NCBI GenBank assembly: GCA_017409345.1
Contig: JAFQSX010000017.1
Location: 124,001 to 188,000 of the forward strand
Direction of reading: 5' to 3'
DNA from: Muribaculaceae bacterium
GTDB taxonomy: Bacteria; Bacteroidota; Bacteroidia; Bacteroidales; Muribaculaceae
Length of the DNA stretch: 64,000 nt
The position numbers and the translations under genes were made by a program. Below are positions 54,327 to 61,974 of the stretch, in pieces. The first letter of the stretch is position 1. Each line of letters opens with the position of its first letter. The notes under the pieces were generated by a model, which worked only from the letters and a program-made list of their open reading frames with translations, did no database searches and was not told the origin of the DNA.

Positions 54327-55568
54327 ATGAAAAAATTTAAATTTTTAGCATTGGCACTTTGTGCCGTACTTGGATTCGCATCTTGTAGCGATGATGATGA
54401 ACCAGGAACAACTGATGTAAAAGGTAAAAACCTTTGGGGAGAAGTGCTCCGTGGTGACAACATGCAGCTTCAATTCTACCCCGACCATTTTGCATTTTAT
54501 TGGGAATACACTTTTGACGCAACAGCCAATCCTGAAATCGGGCTTATCATTGAAGGGGAATTCCCCGATGCTCGCTTCTTGAGCTATAATGTATATGACG
54601 ATGATGAACAAACAAGTTACTGCGAAAAAGGATTTAGCCTTATGGACGTAGAGATAGAACCCGACAATGGCTATATCAACACATTCCGTCAAGAAACAAC
54701 AGCTAAAAATCAAAAATATACTATTTATGTATTTCCAACCGATGCTCCGGCTTCAATCACCGCCGGCAAATCTAACATCTGTTGGTTTGACGCTGATGTG
54801 AAGAAAGTGTGTACAATGCTTCGCTACTACATTCCTGTTGGTGGGGTTAATGCCGGAGTGGATATGCCTACTATTAAAGCAATTGACTTAACTACAGGAA
54901 AAGAATTAGATGCTCCTAAACGCGAGCTAAGTGGTCTCCGTGGCGAAATGGAACTTCCTAATGCTGCATTCACATCATCTCCCAATGCACTATTCTTCCG
55001 TGCTCCATTTGCGTATGCTTATCCTAATGGACCATCTGAATACTGCTATAGCCGCAACGTATTGGAGGTTGACGATGTAATTGTATTCAATTTCAAAGCT
55101 CCTTCTTATCCTAAAAACGTTTCTGAATTTGCAACATCCGATATGCGTTATTGGTCTGTTTGTGTAGGCAATGAAGACACATACACTCCTCTTGCTATAA
55201 GCGACTACCAAACTAAAATCGACGCCAACGGCTTTGCAAACTATATCCTTGCCGACAAGAATTCAGCAAATTATGCCGAAGTAAAACGCATCGCTGAAGA
55301 AAAAGGCTACAACATCCTTGAATGGGACGGCAATGCTTGGAAAAAAGGTGTGATGATTCTATATCGCAACATGGTATTTGACGACGACTATGCACACTCT
55401 ATGCGTTTACTTGATCCTGTTGGTCCCGGCACAAATGTTATGGCTAATCCAGCAAAATATATTGCCGTATTAGGTCTTGGTCAATGGGGCGCTACCGGAG
55501 CAAAAATCACCACTACCCAATTTATTGCAGCAGGTGGAAATATTCCTTTGCGCCAACAAGCACAATAA
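54327..55568 (+). CDS. Surface lipoprotein of unknown function
   Basis: 413 residues. A lipoprotein signal ends at FASC (Cys about residue 20) and is followed by SDDDEPG, an S-(D/E)3 lipoprotein export signal, so it should be on the cell surface. The mature protein is beta-rich. The part RYWSVCVGNEDTYTPLAISDYQ and a following G-rich segment vaguely recall DUF1214-like domains, but I do not commit to it. It is the first gene of a three-gene unit, 22 bases before the PCMD lipoprotein. Confidence 0.65.
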   Translation: MKKFKFLALALCAVLGFASCSDDDEPGTTDVKGKNLWGEVLRGDNMQLQFYPDHFAFYWEYTFDATANPEIGLIIEGEFPDARFLSYNVYDDDEQTSYCEKGFSLMDVEIEPDNGYINTFRQETTAKNQKYTIYVFPTDAPASITAGKSNICWFDADVKKVCTMLRYYIPVGGVNAGVDMPTIKAIDLTTGKELDAPKRELSGLRGEMELPNAAFTSSPNALFFRAPFAYAYPNGPSEYCYSRNVLEVDDVIVFNFKAPSYPKNVSEFATSDMRYWSVCVGNEDTYTPLAISDYQTKIDANGFANYILADKNSANYAEVKRIAEEKGYNILEWDGNAWKKGVMILYRNMVFDDDYAHSMRLLDPVGPGTNVMANPAKYIAVLGLGQWGATGAKITTTQFIAAGGNIPLRQQAQ

Positions 55569-55590
55569 TTAACCCTTCCAGCTTCAACTC

Positions 55591-56661
55591 ATGAAATATT
55601 TCTCAATCCTTGCATGCTTGATGCTCTTATGCTTTTCAAGTTGCATCAAGGATGAAAAACCAAATATTGAAGCCGACATTATCGAGGTGCTCTCCCCACA
55701 GGAGGGCATCTTGAATGTCGTATATCAATCAACAAGCATTGACATTTATGCCGACCCGGCTAAAATCGATCCCGAGAACATCACTTTTAGTTATCTCATC
55801 TCGGAAGGTGCTACAATTTCACCCGATCCACAAGGGGTGAGTGATTATTCCACTCCTAGATCATTTATCGTTACAAGTGAAGATGGTGAATGGACTAAAA
55901 CTTATCAAGTGCGCATCATTTTCAAAGACCTACCCTCTGAGTTTGACTTTGAAAACTGGTATCAACCCGAAGGTGAAAGATATAAAATGCCTTTTGATAT
56001 AGATTCTGAATCGGGCGACTCATTGTTTATATGGTCTTGTGGTAATGAGCCTTACGCTTTCATCACTAACAAATATGATGACTACACAACGTTCCCCACT
56101 CAACCCACCACAGAGGCTTGTCAGGGTAGTTATGCCGTAAAACTTGAGACAAAACTCACCGGCGACTATTACAAGCCTATCGCTGCCGGCAACTTGTTTA
56201 TCGGACAATTTGACGCATCTAAGTATGATCCCCTTGAATCAACACAATTTGGATTACCCTTTATGAAGATGCCTCTTCGCATTACCGGAAAATACAAATA
56301 TCGTTCAGGAGGGAAAACATATCACACTCAATCCGACGATAGCTGTCGCATTCAAGCGGTATTATATAAAACCGATGCCAATGTAAAACATCTCAACGGC
56401 TACACTATTAAAAACAGTCCTAACATCGTGGCTCGTGCCGAAATGACCGACGACGGAACCGACACCCCGGGTGAGGGATATAAATATTTCGATTTCGAAT
56501 TTATATACACCCAAGAAATCGACTGCGATATATTAAAATCGGGAGGTTATAACCTTGCTGTTATCTTCTCGGCAAGTCGCAAAGGTGACACCTACGATGG
56601 AGCTCCGGGTAGCGTTATGCTCGTTGATGATGTGAAGATTATTTGTGACACTAATTTTTAA
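55591..56661 (+). CDS. PCMD-domain surface lipoprotein
   Basis: 356 residues. A lipoprotein signal ends at FSSC with a following IKDEK tail that fits the K-(D/E)2 surface export signal. A small N-terminal Ig-like domain (about 25-115) precedes a C-terminal PCMD domain (putative carbohydrate metabolism domain), recognised from DFENWYQPEG near 124 and the VDDVKIICD ending. PCMD proteins are thought to be surface glycan-binding or -processing proteins of Bacteroidetes. The operon partner downstream is a barrel protein 12 bases away. Confidence 0.78.
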   Translation: MKYFSILACLMLLCFSSCIKDEKPNIEADIIEVLSPQEGILNVVYQSTSIDIYADPAKIDPENITFSYLISEGATISPDPQGVSDYSTPRSFIVTSEDGEWTKTYQVRIIFKDLPSEFDFENWYQPEGERYKMPFDIDSESGDSLFIWSCGNEPYAFITNKYDDYTTFPTQPTTEACQGSYAVKLETKLTGDYYKPIAAGNLFIGQFDASKYDPLESTQFGLPFMKMPLRITGKYKYRSGGKTYHTQSDDSCRIQAVLYKTDANVKHLNGYTIKNSPNIVARAEMTDDGTDTPGEGYKYFDFEFIYTQEIDCDILKSGGYNLAVIFSASRKGDTYDGAPGSVMLVDDVKIICDTNF

Positions 56662-56673
56662 TCAAGCTTCAAC

Positions 56674-57429
56674 ATGAAAAAGATTACTATTATAATTGCA
56701 TTGGTTTTTGGCATTGCATTATCGTCATCAGCCAACGACTCTATTGCCTCAAATCGCAATGGAATGGAATATAAAGTTGCAGCCGGATTTAATATTGGTG
56801 GAACATCTCCCATCGGGCTTCCTGCCGAGGTGCGTGACATTAACAGCTACAAACCCACCCCCAACCTGTCAATCGCCGGATATGCAATAAAAATGTTTAA
56901 CCCGACATGGGGATTGAAAGCCGGGCTTCGCTTTGAGAACAAAGGAATGGAAACAGGCATTAATGTAAAGAACTACAAAATGACCGTCAACATTCAATCA
57001 GGCGATGCAACAGGTGTAAAAACAGGTTATTTTACCGGCGACATTAAAAATAAAACTCGCATGGGATACCTAACCATTCCGGTGAGTGCCGTTTATCGGC
57101 TCAACAAGCAATGGGATTTCCATGCCGGTATTTATGCCGCATACGCCCTTGATTACAACTTTACAGGCAAAGTGGTACAAGGTCAAATTCGTGAGACCCC
57201 TCTCACCCCTATCATTGGTATCACAAAAGCCGACTACAACTACTCCGACGATCTACAAAAGTGGGACGTTGGCGCTGAAATAGGCGCAGCATGCAAAGTG
57301 TATCGTAACCTTGCTATTGAAGCCAATTTCACATGGGGTTTTATAAGCGTGCTTGATCCCGATAAGCGCAAGATGGATATGGACAACTATAACCTATATC
57401 TCAATTTAGGTGTAAGTTACACATTCTAA
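56674..57429 (+). CDS. PorT-family-like outer membrane beta-barrel protein
   Basis: 251 residues with a signal peptide cut near SSSANDS (about 20). The mature chain shows eight or more beta strands with alternating hydrophobics (KVAAGFNIGGTSPIG, WGLKAGLRFENKGM, LTIPVSAVYRLNKQWDFHAGIYAAYAL, LYLNLGVSYTF), typical of the OMP_b-brl_2/PorT family. The C-terminal aromatic strand is the outer-membrane insertion signal. It is the last gene of the operon. It may form a surface complex with the two lipoproteins, by inference from the arrangement. Confidence 0.75.
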   Translation: MKKITIIIALVFGIALSSSANDSIASNRNGMEYKVAAGFNIGGTSPIGLPAEVRDINSYKPTPNLSIAGYAIKMFNPTWGLKAGLRFENKGMETGINVKNYKMTVNIQSGDATGVKTGYFTGDIKNKTRMGYLTIPVSAVYRLNKQWDFHAGIYAAYALDYNFTGKVVQGQIRETPLTPIIGITKADYNYSDDLQKWDVGAEIGAACKVYRNLAIEANFTWGFISVLDPDKRKMDMDNYNLYLNLGVSYTF

Positions 57430-57451
57430 CTCATATTCAACAGATTTAGCT

Positions 57452-57494
57452 AAAACGATGTGTCAATCTTTTGATTAGACACATCGTTTTTTTT
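57452..57494 (+). terminator. Rho-independent terminator after the barrel gene
   Basis: AAAACGATGTGTC at 57452-57464 pairs with GACACATCGTTTT at 57478-57490. An inner AATC/GATT pair closes the loop, and TTTTTT follows. It ends the 54327-57429 operon. Confidence 0.85.
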
Positions 57495-57527
57495 CACATA
57501 TACAGCTATTCACTCCAATAATATCAC

Positions 57528-57535
57528 TATATTTG
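57528..57535 (+). promoter_or_regulatory. Predicted -7 element of the radical-SAM gene
   Basis: TATATTTG, exact, ending 6 bases before ATG 57542. At this distance the transcript would start at or near the A of the start codon, that is, leaderless. A TTG within this element cannot be the start. Confidence 0.5.
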
Positions 57536-57541
57536 CAATCG

Positions 57542-58177
57542 ATGAACGATGCTGCTCACATAATAGGGATTTGCCGACATCGCTTGACTACCGACGGCGA
57601 GGGTGTTACCACTTTGGTGGCATTCCATGGCTGCCCATTGCGTTGCAAATACTGCCTCAATCCTCAATCGCTTACAAATCCTCAACAGCACCCCACACAC
57701 TCAGCCTCGTCTCTATATGAAGCGACAAAGATAGATGCCCTCTACTTCATTGCCACCGGTGGTGGTGTGACATTTGGAGGAGGCGAACCATGTTTGCAAA
57801 GCGACATTATCACACAATTTCGCCAATTATGCGGTAAAGAGTGGCTACTTACGCTTGAAACATCGCTCAACGTTTCGCCCCAACATTTTGCCACTTTGCT
57901 CCCTATCATCGACCGGTTTATCGTTGATATAAAGGACATGAACCCCACTATTTACAAGCAATATACCGGTTGCGACAACAAAAATGTCATAGCCAACTTG
58001 CAACAAATTGTTGAAGCGAACCGACAAAATGACACAATTATTCGCATTCCGCTCATTCCTCAATTCAACACCCCTGCCCACCAAGAATATAGCCGCAGCC
58101 TATTAATCGAAATGGGGTTTGAAAAATTTGACATCTTCACCTATACTCAAAAAAATCATAAAACTATTGACAATTAA
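57542..58177 (+). CDS. Radical-SAM glycyl-radical-enzyme activase-like protein (PflA/YjjW-like)
   Basis: 211 residues, short for PflA (about 245). The Fe-S motif CPLRCKYC (CxxxCxxC) is at residues about 31-38, after GVTTLVAFHG, and the SAM-binding GGGVTFGGGEP segment near 80, followed by TLETSLN and VDIKDMNPTIYKQYTGCDN, are PflA-like. Such enzymes make the glycyl radical on a partner enzyme, but no glycyl-radical enzyme is in the window. A different target is therefore likely. The downstream neighbours are two proteins with a conserved cysteine cluster. A short 45-base gap with a promoter separates them. Confidence 0.8.
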   Translation: MNDAAHIIGICRHRLTTDGEGVTTLVAFHGCPLRCKYCLNPQSLTNPQQHPTHSASSLYEATKIDALYFIATGGGVTFGGGEPCLQSDIITQFRQLCGKEWLLTLETSLNVSPQHFATLLPIIDRFIVDIKDMNPTIYKQYTGCDNKNVIANLQQIVEANRQNDTIIRIPLIPQFNTPAHQEYSRSLLIEMGFEKFDIFTYTQKNHKTIDN

Positions 58178-58189
58178 AACTTTATTCAA

Positions 58190-58197
58190 TATATTTG
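58190..58197 (+). promoter_or_regulatory. Predicted -7 element of the paralogous pair
   Basis: TATATTTG, exact, 25 bases before the ATG at 58223. The radical-SAM gene and the pair may thus have separate start points. Confidence 0.5.
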
Positions 58198-58222
58198 CAT
58201 TGTGTTCTAAATCAAAACAACC

Positions 58223-58440
58223 ATGAGACGAGGAAAAGAAACATGCCGTATTCTTAAAGAGATACGCCGACAAATTGCCGATGCAAATGATATTGAATAT
58301 ATCACATCGGAGTGTCGATTTCAAGGTGACTGCCTCGGCACATGCCCTAAATGCGAAGCCGAAGTGCAATATCTCGAGCAACAACTATCGGCTCATCATG
58401 CCGCCGGCAAAGCAATAGCCCTCGCAGGCATCTCGGCCGG
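58223..58440 (+). repeat. Direct repeat arm 1 (recent gene duplication)
   Basis: About 218 bases starting at the ATG are almost identical to 58903-59120, differing at roughly eight positions, mainly at codon third positions. Downstream the two sequences lose alignable DNA identity. The sharp border suggests gene conversion or domain replacement after duplication. Confidence 0.85.
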
Positions 58441-58897
58441 GTTGTTATTCTCATCAGCAACATCATGTGCTTCAAATTCTCAACCTATTCTTGAAAAAGA
58501 GCAATCAACTGAGTCAACCAATAAGAACAAAGATGTAGTAGGAATTGTCCCTAACACCTCCCAGCAAATTACTTGTGAAATAGAAATAGACCGAATATGG
58601 ACTAAAGCCGATGCCGATTCTGTTGCAATTTATGGAATTGTAAAAGATAGCATAACCAATAAAAGCATAAAAAATGCTACCATCTCTGAAGTAGATAATA
58701 TGTCTAATTCTACTGAGTCAGATATAAACGGAATATTTTCTATCAAGGTAAAGAAAGGTAGTAAAGTAATAATTATCGCTCCATTTTATAAAGATTTATC
58801 GTTTATTGCCGACAGCAATTGCAACATTAAAGCATATCTTAAAGAAGAGCCCGAATTAGATGGAGAGATTCCTGCTCCAGTCGAAAATACCCCATAG
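58223..58897 (+). CDS. Membrane-anchored protein with cysteine-rich N-terminus and carboxypeptidase-regulatory-like domain (copy 1)
   Basis: 224 residues. The N-terminal 60 residues are soluble and helical with a cysteine set C8, C31, C37, C41, C44 (C-x5-C-x3-C-x2-C). A hydrophobic segment near 62-82 then ends in SATSC. A polar linker leads to a CarboxypepD_reg-like domain (about 135-215, YGIVKDSITNKSIKNATI with IFSIKVKKGSKVIII). I infer a cytoplasmic cysteine domain, one membrane helix and an external beta-sandwich. I recall the cysteine motif from Bacteroidetes proteins near radical-SAM genes. It is one of two tandem paralogues. Confidence 0.7.
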   Translation: MRRGKETCRILKEIRRQIADANDIEYITSECRFQGDCLGTCPKCEAEVQYLEQQLSAHHAAGKAIALAGISAGLLFSSATSCASNSQPILEKEQSTESTNKNKDVVGIVPNTSQQITCEIEIDRIWTKADADSVAIYGIVKDSITNKSIKNATISEVDNMSNSTESDINGIFSIKVKKGSKVIIIAPFYKDLSFIADSNCNIKAYLKEEPELDGEIPAPVENTP

Positions 58898-58902
58898 AAA
58901 CC

Positions 58903-59120
58903 ATGAGACGAGGAAAAGAAACATGCCGTATCCTAAAAGAGATACGCCGACAAATTGCCGATGCAAATGATATTGAATATATCACATCGGAGTGTCGGTT
59001 TCAAGGTGACTGCCTCGGCACATGCCCTAAATGCGAAGCCGAAGTGCAATATCTCGAACAACAGCTATCGGCTCGTCATGCCGCCGGCAAAGCAATAGCC
59101 CTCGCCGGCATCTCAGCCGG
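58903..59120 (+). repeat. Direct repeat arm 2 (recent gene duplication)
   Basis: Second arm of the direct repeat described for 58223-58440. The upstream ACC before each ATG is also shared. Confidence 0.85.
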
Positions 59121-59574
59121 GTTGATAATCTCGTCATGCACAAGCTGTTCTATTATTGGAGGGAACAAATACAAGGCAGACGGAGAAGTTGGCTATCGTG
59201 AAGCCTCTACACAAAATATCATCTCCACCCCTAATGACACCATTACTCATGGCAAACTGACCATTACCCCTTTAATAACTGAGAGCAATGCCGAAACAGT
59301 GAACATATCGGGATGTATTAGAGACTTAAGGGATAATGAGCCTTTAATTGGAGTATCAATCATCGAAAAAGGGTCAAATAACGGCACAGATTCTAATTTT
59401 GATGGCAATTTCTCCTTAAAAGCAAAAAAAGGCAGCACAATTGAGTTACATTATGTTGGATGCAAGCCTCTCCAATTCATCGCCAATAGTAATTGTACCA
59501 TACAAGCGTTCCTTGAATGGGATGATCGCACACTTGATGATACTATTATTATCGTAGGAGTAGTTCCACAATAG
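58903..59574 (+). CDS. Membrane-anchored protein with cysteine-rich N-terminus and carboxypeptidase-regulatory-like domain (copy 2)
   Basis: 223 residues, a paralogue 5 bases after copy 1. Its first 73 residues differ by one residue only (H58R), while the part after the membrane helix (from about residue 74) is divergent. The C-terminal domain is again CarboxypepD_reg-like (ISGCIRDLRDNEPLIGVSI, NFDGNFSLKAKKGSTIELHYVGC), the form seen at the plug of TonB-dependent receptors. The same cysteine cluster is present at 31, 37, 41 and 44. The divergent parts suggest that the N-terminal half is the common recognition or membrane unit and the C-terminal half is the specific one. Confidence 0.7.
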   Translation: MRRGKETCRILKEIRRQIADANDIEYITSECRFQGDCLGTCPKCEAEVQYLEQQLSARHAAGKAIALAGISAGLIISSCTSCSIIGGNKYKADGEVGYREASTQNIISTPNDTITHGKLTITPLITESNAETVNISGCIRDLRDNEPLIGVSIIEKGSNNGTDSNFDGNFSLKAKKGSTIELHYVGCKPLQFIANSNCTIQAFLEWDDRTLDDTIIIVGVVPQ

Positions 59575-59597
59575 CCATATTAACACATTAAAGCATT

Positions 59598-60071
59598 ATG
59601 AAACAACGAGTAGAATTAAGTACTTATTCAATAATCATAACAATATTATGCCTTGGCATATTAGTATCGACAATATTTATGATTCCCGAAATATGGTGGC
59701 AAACCGGTTGGGGTGGTTTTATTGCTATCCTACATATAGTTTGCCTATACTACATGCCATTAAGCATCGCTGCTGATGAGCACAGCATATATATCAATCG
59801 CAGCCTTAAAGTAAAAAGAATTCCTATTGCTGAAGTTAAATCGGTGCGACTCTGCCCTCCAACAATGGGAGCGATACGTGTTTGTGGTTCAGGTGGATAT
59901 TTGGGCTATTGGGGATGGTTTAAAGAACGAGACCTTGGCAAATACTTCGCCTACTACGGAAAAGCATCTGACTGCTTCCTCGTTGAACTTTCCAATGGAC
60001 ACAAATATATGCTTGGTTGTCAAAACGCCCCCGAAATGGTGGAATATATCGCCAAACAACTAAAAAAATAG
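59598..60071 (+). CDS. Membrane protein with bacterial PH-like domain
   Basis: 157 residues. Two membrane helices (about 10-28 and 38-58) precede a cytoplasmic PH-like domain (about 60-157). This has the pattern GSGGYLGYWGWF, a signature I know from bPH_5-type proteins, and FLVELSNGHKYMLGC near the end. Function is unknown; such domains often serve protein or lipid binding. It starts 23 bases after copy 2 of the paralogue pair and may be cotranscribed with it. Confidence 0.75.
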   Translation: MKQRVELSTYSIIITILCLGILVSTIFMIPEIWWQTGWGGFIAILHIVCLYYMPLSIAADEHSIYINRSLKVKRIPIAEVKSVRLCPPTMGAIRVCGSGGYLGYWGWFKERDLGKYFAYYGKASDCFLVELSNGHKYMLGCQNAPEMVEYIAKQLKK

Positions 60072-60177
60072 CCCACAACCATCAATCATCTTTTCCTCAA
60101 AGCCGTTAGAGTCCTTATTGACTTTAACGACCTTAACTACTCTATCTCTAAACTTTACCCCATAAATTCATAATTTA

Positions 60178-60209
60178 TTTGACTTAATGGGATAAAATGC
60201 GTAACTTCG
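60178..60209 (+). promoter_or_regulatory. Predicted promoter of the lolD-like operon
   Basis: TTTG at 60178-60181 and TAACTTCG at 60202-60209 with a 20-base spacer; the second base of the TTTG part of the -7 element is mutated (TTCG). It lies 22 bases before the ATG. Confidence 0.5.
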
Positions 60210-60231
60210 CAATCTTGAATAACAGACATTA

Positions 60232-60897
60232 ATGATTGAAATTCGCAACATAAACAAGAGTTACGACTCTCTACAGGTGCTTAAAGGGATTAGTCTTGAC
60301 ATAGTGCCCGGAGAAATTGTGTCGATTGTTGGGCCAAGTGGCGCAGGAAAAACCACTCTGCTACAAATAATCGGTTCGCTTGATCGTCCCAATTCAGGTC
60401 AAGTAAAATATGACAACACCGATATTTTCTCGCTCAAAGATGCTCAACTTGCTCGTTTTCGTAATGAAAACATCGGTTTCGTATTTCAATTTCACCAACT
60501 CCTACCCGAATTCACATTGCTTGAAAATGTAGCAATGCCGGCATTGATAGGTGGAGTTAAGCGTTCCGACGCCTACAAGCGTGCAAAAGAATTAATTGCT
60601 TATCTTGGTCTGAAAGATCGCGAAAATCATCGTCCTGCTGAGTTATCGGGCGGTGAGCGCCAACGCGCTGCTGTGGCTCGCGCACTTATCAATAAGCCCA
60701 AAGTAGTTCTTGCCGATGAACCTTCGGGCAGTCTTGACTCTAAAAATCGCCAAGAATTGCATAAGCTATTTTTTGACTTGCGTCGCGACATGAATCAAAC
60801 ATTCGTTATCGTCACTCACGATGAATTACTTGCAGCCGACTGCGACAGAATCATCAAGATGCGTGATGGACAAATTGTAGATATAACAAAAAAATAA
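60232..60897 (+). CDS. ABC transporter ATP-binding protein, LolD/MacB type
   Basis: 221 residues. Walker [11 protein letters not shown] is near residue 35, the signature [15 protein letters not shown] near 138, and Walker [13 protein letters not shown] near 160. [13 protein letters not shown] and IVTHDELL agree with the LolD/MacB branch. LolD with LolC and LolE extracts lipoproteins from the inner membrane, but no such permease is adjacent, so the substrate is not certain. It is the first gene of a unit with a NigD-like lipoprotein, DUF3467 and cysS with gaps of 15-22 bases. Confidence 0.9.
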   Translation: MIEIRNINKSYDSLQVLKGISLDIVPGEIVSIVGPSGAGKTTLLQIIGSLDRPNSGQVKYDNTDIFSLKDAQLARFRNENIGFVFQFHQLLPEFTLLENVAMPALIGGVKRSDAYKRAKELIAYLGLKDRENHRPAELSGGERQRAAVARALINKPKVVLADEPSGSLDSKNRQELHKLFFDLRRDMNQTFVIVTHDELLAADCDRIIKMRDGQIVDITKK

Positions 60898-60914
60898 CTA
60901 TAACTATCAACACA

Positions 60915-61619
60915 ATGAGAAATCTAAAAAACTATCTATTAATATTGTGCTTGGGTATATTTGCCACTGCTTGTATGAGCGATGACAATGATTCTCCAAC
61001 TATTGACGATACAACAATGTGCGATATCGTTTCATTTGTGGGCAATCCCCAAAGCAATAACAATCGCTCGGTGTTTCAATTTCAAAAAGAAGGTGACTCT
61101 CGATTGACAACACTTCGTGCCAACAATATTGCACTTGACACCACTTCAACTAAAGTAAATACTCGCGTAATGCTCTACTACACTCCCGAATCGGGAATGC
61201 ACAATGTTGATGACAATGTGACAGTAAAAAGCATCGCGCAAGTATTCAATGACTCGGTGCGCACAGGCGATGTGTCAAAATTGCCCGACTGGGACTATAA
61301 CCCCATATATGTAAATGCCATTTGGCGTTCGGGCACTTACCTCAACATCAACTGTGGCTTGACATATTCATACGAACCATCGGCCTTTATGTTGATGGTT
61401 GATGCAACAACAGTCGACAACCCCTACCCCGATTTGTATCTTTCATATCACAAGGGTGACGACCGCGAAAGTTTCTTCAAGAATTTCTATGCCTCAATCG
61501 ACATATCTCGCATATGGAACAAGTCGACTTGCAAAGGATTTACATTGCATGTAAACGACTCAAACTTTGGCAACAACGAAATTACATTTAAGAAAACCAC
61601 ATTAACCCCAATGCAATAA
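60915..61619 (+). CDS. NigD-like surface lipoprotein
   Basis: 234 residues. A lipoprotein signal ends at ATAC (Cys about 20) followed by MSDDNDS, an acidic tail compatible with the surface export signal. The mature part carries beta strands with TRVMLYYTPESG near 85 and the FYASIDISRIWN motif near 195, which recall NigD/NigC-type lipoproteins. NigD is a Bacteroides lipoprotein family linked to bacteriocin self-immunity. No toxin gene lies close by. It stands between the ABC ATPase and DUF3467. Confidence 0.7.
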   Translation: MRNLKNYLLILCLGIFATACMSDDNDSPTIDDTTMCDIVSFVGNPQSNNNRSVFQFQKEGDSRLTTLRANNIALDTTSTKVNTRVMLYYTPESGMHNVDDNVTVKSIAQVFNDSVRTGDVSKLPDWDYNPIYVNAIWRSGTYLNINCGLTYSYEPSAFMLMVDATTVDNPYPDLYLSYHKGDDRESFFKNFYASIDISRIWNKSTCKGFTLHVNDSNFGNNEITFKKTTLTPMQ

Positions 61620-61641
61620 TAACTAAAAACATCATAAAATC

Positions 61642-61959
61642 ATGGAACAAAAAAAGAATGAAATAAAAATCGAGTTAACTCCCGAAGTTGCTAACGGTCA
61701 CTATGCTAACCTTGCTGTTATTTCTCACTCGGCAAGCGAGTTTTTCCTCGATTTCATCGCTGTAGCTCCTAATATGCCTCAAGCAAAAGTGCAATCACGC
61801 ATCATCATGACTCCCGAAAATGCAAAAAATCTTCTTTTTGCCCTTCGCGACAATCTCCAAAAATATGAAAGCACTTTTGGCGAAATAGAACGCAAAATGC
61901 CTAAAAACGGCAACCAAGGAAACGGCGGAAACGATATCCCCAACCCATTCATGGCTTAA
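61642..61959 (+). CDS. DUF3467 family protein
   Basis: 105 residues. It shows the family hallmark GHYANLAVISHSASEFFLDF near the N-terminus and SRIIMTPENAKNLLFAL in the middle, ending in a low-complexity Asn/Gly tail. It has no signal peptide and no membrane segment. DUF3467 is a small cytoplasmic family of unknown role. It lies 22 bases after the NigD-like gene and 15 before cysS. Confidence 0.85.
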   Translation: MEQKKNEIKIELTPEVANGHYANLAVISHSASEFFLDFIAVAPNMPQAKVQSRIIMTPENAKNLLFALRDNLQKYESTFGEIERKMPKNGNQGNGGNDIPNPFMA

Positions 61960-61974
61960 TAACAACCTGCAATT

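Noticed and set aside
57542..58177. Classical pyruvate formate-lyase activase
   Set aside because: The protein is short and no glycyl-radical enzyme gene is in the window, so I give only the family-level name.
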